The position numbers were made by a program, and so were the translations under genes. The notes beneath the pieces were generated by a model. The model searched no databases. It saw only the letters and a program-made list of their open reading frames with translations, and was not told where the DNA came from. From a virus: a stretch of 34,461 bases of DNA. The DNA is taken from positions 1 through 34,461 of the IMG/VR virus record IMGVR_UViG_3300031812_000012; one strand, given 5' to 3'. Shown one piece after another: positions 30,019-34,461 of the stretch (its first letter is position 1; each line of letters opens with the position of its first letter).

Positions 30019-31124
30019 GACCAACGCTTACTGCCAGCCAGACGGGCCTGGCCCTTCTCTGCCCCGGCTCAATACAGATGCGTGCCGAGGCCATGCAGGC
30101 GCGCGCCCTGCCCGAGGCCACGCCTGAGCAGTCCCGCGGGACAGCCATCCACGCCGCCATCGAGGCTCGCTGCCCTGATAAACTGGACAATACGGCTGAC
30201 ACAGAGGCCGTGCGGTGGGCGCTTGAGACCACTCAAGCCATTGTGGGCGATGCCATCGATGGAAAGCTGGAACGCGAAACCCGGGTATACTTCCGGAAAA
30301 CGTCGCAGGGCATCGCGCTTTCCTACGATGCCTCAGACGAAGACCTGTTTTCCGCCAGGCCGGACCTTTGGTGCCGGACTGCAGACGGCATAAAGATCAT
30401 CGACTACAAAACCGGCCGGTCAGATGATCCTTTGTTCTCCTGGTTCGCGCGCGCCCAGATTGTCGCCATGTCCGCATTCTGGTCGGCGGCGACGATGCAG
30501 CCGGCGATCGGCTACCTCCTCTATGTGGACGAGCAGAGGGTTTGGAAAAGAGCCACCTTACATCCTGCGGAGGCGGAGCTGACTGTTGCCCACATCCTGG
30601 CTGCCACGCATCGGACAGATTTCTTCCAACCTGGCCACTGGTGCCAGGCTTGTCCGGGGCGGCATGTCTGCCCACATCGGGCGGCCCTGATTGAGGCTAT
30701 GCCGCCGAAATCGGAATTACCGGCTCAACCTGCGAAAGCGTACGCCAGGCTCCTCCTCATTCGCCGAGTGATTGAGGATATGCTGGAGCAATTACGCCCT
30801 GCCGTAGTTGAAACCAGCGACGAGGACCTTGCGCAAGCCGGGCTGAAGCGCATCAAGAGAAGCCGCGTCGAGTTGGGCAGGCCGACGCCGGAATTCCTGG
30901 CGCGGCTATCCCTCCTCTATGAGCAGGATTGGACCTCGGCCATATCGGTTTCAATGCCTGCGTTGCGTGCGCTTTTCCGCAAGGAGCACAAGGCGCCGGA
31001 CCTCGCTATTGCTCAACTGGCCGAACAGACCGGGGTCGAAGTGAGGATTTCCGAAACCGATGGAATCGAGCTTGATCGGCGCATTCGTCTGCCGATCGAT
31101 CAGTTAGCCAAGGAACAGCCATGA
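30015..31124 (+). CDS. PD-(D/E)XK exonuclease with Cas4/AddB-like Fe-S cysteines
   Basis: This 369-aa nuclease resembles the RecB/Cas4 and DUF2800 groups. Motifs are RGTAIHAAIEAR (H46), RPD with D117, D130-Y-K132 (IIDYKTGR) and a downstream Gln in the FARAQIVAMSAF helix. A cysteine near the N-terminus (C16, LLCPGS) pairs with C210-x2-C213-x5-C219 (WCQACPGRHVC), the four-cysteine pattern that binds a 4Fe-4S cluster in Cas4 and AddB. It is expected to degrade DNA from ends to expose single strands for annealing by the upstream protein. It is coupled by ATGA to both neighbours (30015-30018 and 31121-31124). The C-terminal 130 residues are a helical extension. It is not a CRISPR protein here: no cas1/cas2 or array is present. 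Confidence 0.85.
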   Translation: MRPTLTASQTGLALLCPGSIQMRAEAMQARALPEATPEQSRGTAIHAAIEARCPDKLDNTADTEAVRWALETTQAIVGDAIDGKLERETRVYFRKTSQGIALSYDASDEDLFSARPDLWCRTADGIKIIDYKTGRSDDPLFSWFARAQIVAMSAFWSAATMQPAIGYLLYVDEQRVWKRATLHPAEAELTVAHILAATHRTDFFQPGHWCQACPGRHVCPHRAALIEAMPPKSELPAQPAKAYARLLLIRRVIEDMLEQLRPAVVETSDEDLAQAGLKRIKRSRVELGRPTPEFLARLSLLYEQDWTSAISVSMPALRALFRKEHKAPDLAIAQLAEQTGVEVRISETDGIELDRRIRLPIDQLAKEQP

Positions 31125-32323
31125 AACTGACAATTGAAACCAAGACATTACGAGCGGCGCTATCAGTTGTGGCGCCGGCGGTGCCAAGAATATGCCTTAT
31201 TCCCGCGCTGTTATGCGCGCGCCTCCGGTTGTTGCCGAAGCAAAGCGGCGACCAGGATTATCCGGAAGTACTAGAGATCTGCTGCACAAGCCTGGACGCA
31301 CGCCTTACGGCCGAAATTCCATGCAGGAGCCAAGGCAAGGTGAAACGGGATTTGCTTCTTCCCATGAAGACGACTCTTGCACTTGTCAAGCTGTTCGATC
31401 AGCGGGAAACGGAGATATCCAGGTTAAGCGAAACGGGGATAAACATCGCCGCCGGCGACTGTGAATACTGCCTTCATACTCCAGATCCGGCGGATTTCCC
31501 AGAAGCAATAGGAAGCGCCGATTCGCGTAGCCCAGAGGGCGCGGGAGCTAAACCTAAGCCCGACCTATCCGCAAAATTCACCGGAAACGAACTCGCTGCT
31601 ATGTTGCGCGGGATGCGTTATGCCGCATCGGACGGCTCGGATAATCGATACGTATTAGAGTCCGTTTTGTTCGAATTTAACGATGACTCCTTGCGCCTTG
31701 TATCAACTGACGGCAGGCGCTTAGCGATTATTGAGCGCAAGCTAGATGAACCCGCCAGGGGTGCCGCCCAATACGTGGTTCCCGTGGCCGCCGTGGACCT
31801 GATCACTCGAGCGCTTGCGGCGCAGGCCCGGGAAAGCGGCGCTGTTGAGGTTCGATTAACGAATGATCATATCACAATGACATGCAGCGAGTGCCACAGT
31901 CTCGAAAGCCTTGAGCTCAAGGCCAAGCTCATAGACAGCACATATCCGAATTATCGTCAGGTGATCCAGGGCTTGGAATCAAAGGCACGGGTTAGCGTCG
32001 ATCGAAAGGATTTTCTGCGGGCAGTGCAACGCATTTCATTGATTGCACAGGATCCGTCCGCCTTTGGCATGGTTCTAAGTTTTGATGAGACCATGGTTAT
32101 CCGGTCCGTCGACGGACGCGCAATCGAACGCGTAACGCCCCTGTCGTTCTCTGGGGAAAATCTGGAAGCGCGGCTGAACCCGCGCTACGTGCTAGACTTC
32201 TTGAATGCGGCCGACGATGAAACGATCCACCTGCAAGTTGGCTGGGGCGACCAGCCGATTTGCCTCACTGACGGCGATAATGGCAAAGTCTGTTACATCG
32301 CGCCGATGAGGAGCGTTGGCTGA
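31121..32323 (+). CDS. dnaN: DNA polymerase III beta sliding clamp
   Basis: This 400-aa protein is a bacterial-type beta clamp. It shows the three-domain repeat: MKLTIETKTLRAALSVVAP at the start, the middle domain (LAAMLRGMRYAASDGSDNRYVLESVLFE and LVSTDGRRLAIIE), the third domain (SVDRKDFLRAVQRISLIAQ, MVIRSVDG) and the conserved end VCYIAPMRSVG. Clamps encircle DNA and tether the polymerase. The first domain has extra residues around 35-60 and 115-140 relative to the usual about 370 aa. No phage polymerase is encoded, so the clamp probably serves host Pol III or other phage proteins. It is ATGA-coupled to the exonuclease. Confidence 0.92.
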   Translation: MKLTIETKTLRAALSVVAPAVPRICLIPALLCARLRLLPKQSGDQDYPEVLEICCTSLDARLTAEIPCRSQGKVKRDLLLPMKTTLALVKLFDQRETEISRLSETGINIAAGDCEYCLHTPDPADFPEAIGSADSRSPEGAGAKPKPDLSAKFTGNELAAMLRGMRYAASDGSDNRYVLESVLFEFNDDSLRLVSTDGRRLAIIERKLDEPARGAAQYVVPVAAVDLITRALAAQARESGAVEVRLTNDHITMTCSECHSLESLELKAKLIDSTYPNYRQVIQGLESKARVSVDRKDFLRAVQRISLIAQDPSAFGMVLSFDETMVIRSVDGRAIERVTPLSFSGENLEARLNPRYVLDFLNAADDETIHLQVGWGDQPICLTDGDNGKVCYIAPMRSVG

Positions 32324-32340
32324 GCCTCGAGGAGGCAATT

Positions 32341-32550
32341 ATGTTGGCAACGTTGCTCGAAATCCTTGAGTTCGTGGCCCTGGCCGTATTCCTGGCCTGG
32401 GTCATAGTTATGGCGTCCATGATCATTCTCCTGAGCCTAACGCGCTGCAAGACTTGTGGCGCCTGGCACATTAACGACCCCTGTCCGTACCGGAATCCCA
32501 AGCGTGGAGAGGAGCAAGTTTATGAGTCTGATCGCATCGATCACACTTGA
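32341..32550 (+). CDS. Membrane protein with zinc-knuckle-like tail (69 aa)
   Basis: The N-terminal half is one long hydrophobic segment (about 5-33, LLEILEFVALAVFLAWVIVMASMIILLS). It is followed by C36-x2-C39-x3-H43-x4-C48, which could bind zinc. The start has GGAGG 5 nt upstream. It lies 17 bp after dnaN and overlaps the next gene by 29 bp. The role is unknown; a membrane anchor near replication is a guess. Confidence 0.65.
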   Translation: MLATLLEILEFVALAVFLAWVIVMASMIILLSLTRCKTCGAWHINDPCPYRNPKRGEEQVYESDRIDHT

Positions 32551-33340
32551 AGCTGAGCAGATTCAGCGCCTGTACGAGCGCATGTCCGAGATCCTTGGGG
32601 AGCATCCTTCGCAGGAGCATGAAACTCTATGGTTATATCTCCAGGGGGACGGCTACCAGCGCGTCTTACGCTGCGTGGCATACCTGGAACCGCGGATATA
32701 CGTCGTCGTTGACAATTCGATAGTTGGCGCAACCACGCGAACAAAAAGCCCGCAAGCCGTCAGCGTGAGGCCCAGCGACTTTCTGAATGCCCTGGCGCCT
32801 TTGAAAGATTGCAAAAGCCACGTGGAAATCAGAATATCTGCTGTCGATCGCAAGGGCAAGCAGGCGCGCGTTCGACTCGCACCGGTGCCGGGCTCCGCGG
32901 AGAAATGTGAGACCAAACCCGTCAGCGGTGTTTGTGAACATCATATCTGGGACACGTGGTGGCTGCGAGATTACTACGAACACACCCCTATGCTGTCCGT
33001 TTGGACCGACAAAGGCCAATTGCAAAAGCTGCACCAAGGATGGGCGTCGCGGCCTGAGGCGAAGAAGCCCACAGCCTATTTCATCAGATTTCACTCATCA
33101 TGGGTGAGCGCACCATGCATCGCGTGGTCATCGTCCGATGGGACGAACTTCGGGCCGCCAGCAACCCCTCTGGGGAAATGCATTGGGTTCGATATTAGAA
33201 TTGCCGTGCGCGCGAGCTCTTTTGCGCGCGCCATCCGGTGCCTGGAACCCAATGAAGAAGTGTACATGCACATTCTTGATCCAGGAGGCATTCAGTTGGC
33301 ATTCGAGCAGGCGAACACGCAGGTGTTGGTACTTCTTTGA
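32522..33340 (+). CDS. Unknown 272-aa protein, possibly a diverged clamp-like protein
   Basis: I do not recognise this protein with certainty. The ATG at 32522 is chosen for AGGAG 7 nt upstream; a longer frame starts inside the previous gene. The pattern IYVVVDNSIVGAT, VSVRPSDFLNALAPLKDCKSHVEIRIS, then VRASSFARAIRCLEPNEEVYMHIL and a final ANTQVLVLL resembles the helix-strand arrangement of sliding clamp domains. The last strand especially recalls the end of a clamp. About 270 aa is the size of a two-domain PCNA-like clamp. It follows dnaN closely. I treat the resemblance as a hypothesis. No catalytic motif is visible. Confidence 0.6.
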   Translation: MSLIASITLEAEQIQRLYERMSEILGEHPSQEHETLWLYLQGDGYQRVLRCVAYLEPRIYVVVDNSIVGATTRTKSPQAVSVRPSDFLNALAPLKDCKSHVEIRISAVDRKGKQARVRLAPVPGSAEKCETKPVSGVCEHHIWDTWWLRDYYEHTPMLSVWTDKGQLQKLHQGWASRPEAKKPTAYFIRFHSSWVSAPCIAWSSSDGTNFGPPATPLGKCIGFDIRIAVRASSFARAIRCLEPNEEVYMHILDPGGIQLAFEQANTQVLVLL

Positions 33341-33354
33341 TCGCGTTGAAGCAT

Positions 33355-33810
33355 ATGGTAATCCGCTTTCACGTTCTCGGCAAACCGGTACCGCGCGGTA
33401 GTAAACGAGCCTTCCCCATTCGTCGCAAGGATGGCTCCTTGGGCGTTGCTGTATCAGACAACACAGGAGAGAGGGGACGACTGTGGATGGCCATGGTACA
33501 AGAGGCTGCTCGGAACGCATTGCCAGCAGGCTGGGTCCCGCGTTCTGAGCCGATTAGGCTTTTCATCGTCTTCCGGTTCCGAAGACCAAAGGCACACTAC
33601 ACAACTAGGGGGGCGGTGAAGTCCTCTGCTCCAGCGTATCCCACCGTCAAGCCCGACCTAACCAAGCTCTTGAGGGCCGTTGAGGACGCGCTAACCGGTG
33701 TGGTCTGGCGTGATGATAGCCAGATCATCTATCAGGCAGTCGTCAAAGAGTATGCCGATGTCAACATGACATCTGTTGTCATTAAATTCTTGTCAACCAC
33801 CCCAGGCTGA
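33355..33810 (+). CDS. rusA: RusA-type Holliday junction resolvase
   Basis: This 151-aa endonuclease resolves four-way junctions made during recombination or concatemeric replication. The family signature is clear: D101-x2-K104, D111 and DD120-121 in PDLTKLLRAVEDALTGVVWRDD. N-terminal FHVLGKPVPRGSKR is also typical of RusA. I prefer the ATG at 33355; a TTG at 33337 overlapping the previous stop would add six residues. It may trim branches before packaging by terminase. The gene ends in a hairpin (33799-33820). Confidence 0.92.
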   Translation: MVIRFHVLGKPVPRGSKRAFPIRRKDGSLGVAVSDNTGERGRLWMAMVQEAARNALPAGWVPRSEPIRLFIVFRFRRPKAHYTTRGAVKSSAPAYPTVKPDLTKLLRAVEDALTGVVWRDDSQIIYQAVVKEYADVNMTSVVIKFLSTTPG

Positions 33811-33820
33811 AATCTGGGGT
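33799..33820 (+). other. Hairpin over the rusA stop codon
   Basis: ACCCCAG (33799-33805) and CTGGGGT (33814-33820) form a 7-bp stem with an 8-nt loop that contains the TGA stop. No T-tract follows, so it is probably not a full terminator; attenuation or mRNA protection is possible. Confidence 0.4.
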
Positions 33821-33838
33821 TCCGGCGCCTGTGTTTCT

Positions 33839-34461
33839 ATGAAGATTGGTAGCGTCTTTGCTGGTATAGGGGGGTTCGACCTTGCGTTTCAAAGGGCTGG
33901 GTGCTATATCGTTTGGCAAATTGAGATAGATCGCTTTTGCCTAAGGGTGCTAAATGAGAGGTTTCCGGACATCAAAAGGTTCAAAGACATCAGAGGGGTC
34001 AAGGCGGACGATCTTGACCCAGTTGACCTTATTTGCGGAGGATTCCCCTGCCAAGATTTCTCCACAGCGGGCAATCGTAAGGGCTTGGCTGGAAGCCAGT
34101 CAGGATTGTGGTGGGAGTTCCACCGTATTGTGGCTGGGCTCCGTCCCGCCTGGATTGTTGTCGAAAATGTGGTTGGAATGCTGTCGTCGCACAGAGGATG
34201 GGACATGGGTGCCATCCTCCGGTCGCTGGGGGACCTGGGGTATTGGTGGGCCTACCGAGTGCTGGACGCTCAATGGTTCGGATTGCCCCAGCGACGCAAG
34301 AGAGTGTTCATTGTCGGACATATTGGAGATAGGACCGCTCCCGCCAAAGTACTACTTGAGCCCGAAGACTGCCCAAGGAATATTACGGATGGCCGCGATG
34401 AGGAGAACGATCACAAAGCTGCCGGAGCCCTTGCGTCGAGCCTTGCAGGATTTGGCTTCTG
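33839..34461 (+). CDS. DNA (cytosine-5) methyltransferase, N-terminal part (continues at 1-452)
   Basis: The first 207 codons of the C5 methyltransferase lie here, running off the window. Motif I is VFAGIGGFDLAF (6-17), which binds SAM. The catalytic cysteine is C71 in GGFPCQDFS (motif IV). Motif VI is VVENVVGM (107-114) and motif VIII is QRRKRVFIVG (151-160). The last 42 codons repeat the left end of the window and the protein continues there to motifs IX and X. The gene begins 28 bp after rusA with no clear ribosome-binding site. It is the clearest proof that the molecule is circular. Confidence 0.95.
   Translation, partial: MKIGSVFAGIGGFDLAFQRAGCYIVWQIEIDRFCLRVLNERFPDIKRFKDIRGVKADDLDPVDLICGGFPCQDFSTAGNRKGLAGSQSGLWWEFHRIVAGLRPAWIVVENVVGMLSSHRGWDMGAILRSLGDLGYWWAYRVLDAQWFGLPQRRKRVFIVGHIGDRTAPAKVLLEPEDCPRNITDGRDEENDHKAAGALASSLAGFGF
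34335..34461. repeat. Right copy of exact 127-bp terminal repeat
   Basis: This is identical to bases 1-127. One copy should be removed when closing the circle, giving 34,334 bp. Confidence 0.95.

Noticed and set aside
30015-31124. A CRISPR-associated Cas4 gene
   Set aside because: The Fe-S cysteine pattern is Cas4-like, but the gene sits in a phage recombination module with no other cas gene or array.

Overview
The window is one complete circular phage-like genome. Bases 1-127 are repeated exactly at 34335-34461, and the DNA cytosine methyltransferase gene runs off the right end (from 33839) and continues in the same frame at the left end (to 452). Joining the ends gives a circle of about 34,334 bp. 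The virion genes are those of a lambda-like tailed phage: Nu1/GpA-type terminase, lambda-type portal, a ClpP-type protease fused to the capsid protein, and a tape measure protein. I see no integrase, partition gene, repressor, tRNA or rRNA. The host is uncertain. The style of the long tail spike (many 'TNL..', 'LTNR', 'FLRGDGTWA' units) and the small lipoprotein remind me of Verrucomicrobiota-associated sequences, but this is a weak impression.

Layout. (1) Rightward replication/recombination arm, 28981 through the junction to 3813: putative annealing protein, Cas4/AddB-like PD-(D/E)XK exonuclease with an Fe-S cysteine pattern, DNA polymerase III beta clamp, a membrane/zinc-knuckle protein, a 272-aa protein that may be a second clamp-like protein, RusA resolvase, C5 methyltransferase, three small unknown genes, a CHC2/TOPRIM primase fused to an SF3 helicase, and a Cys-rich protein. 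No DNA polymerase is present, so host Pol III is probably recruited with a phage clamp. (2) Leftward late arm, 22973 down to 3629: small head gene, portal, protease-capsid fusion, connector-like gene, giant tail spike, membrane/lysis cassette, tail genes, tape measure, tail-tip genes, and finally the two terminase genes, which in lambda come first. (3) Leftward accessory operon, 27728 down to 24543, closed by a good intrinsic terminator: MoxR AAA+ ATPase, a metallopeptidase-like/vWA protein, then five tiny genes of 72-78 codons. Every gene in this operon overlaps the next by ATGA.

The five tiny proteins (A-E) align without gaps over two blocks: G-x2-[ILV]-x-[LV]-x4-[VI] (first residue Ser in E), and G-x10-[FY]-[AE]-L-x(9 or 11)-V-P. 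They are five diverged paralogs of a family I do not recognise, and their gene order makes them likely clients or partners of the MoxR-vWA machine. This is the strongest candidate for an undescribed system here.

Two gene-free regions exceed 300 bp. 22974-24542 holds an array of 15 TGGCAGGTT units, six forward and six reverse around an 80-bp AT-rich core plus three more reverse, with a duplicated palindrome; it is a candidate origin or master control site. 27729-28980 separates the divergent accessory and replication arms and carries a repeated GTTAGTCGAC site, two alternating CG tracts and a likely promoter for the replication arm.
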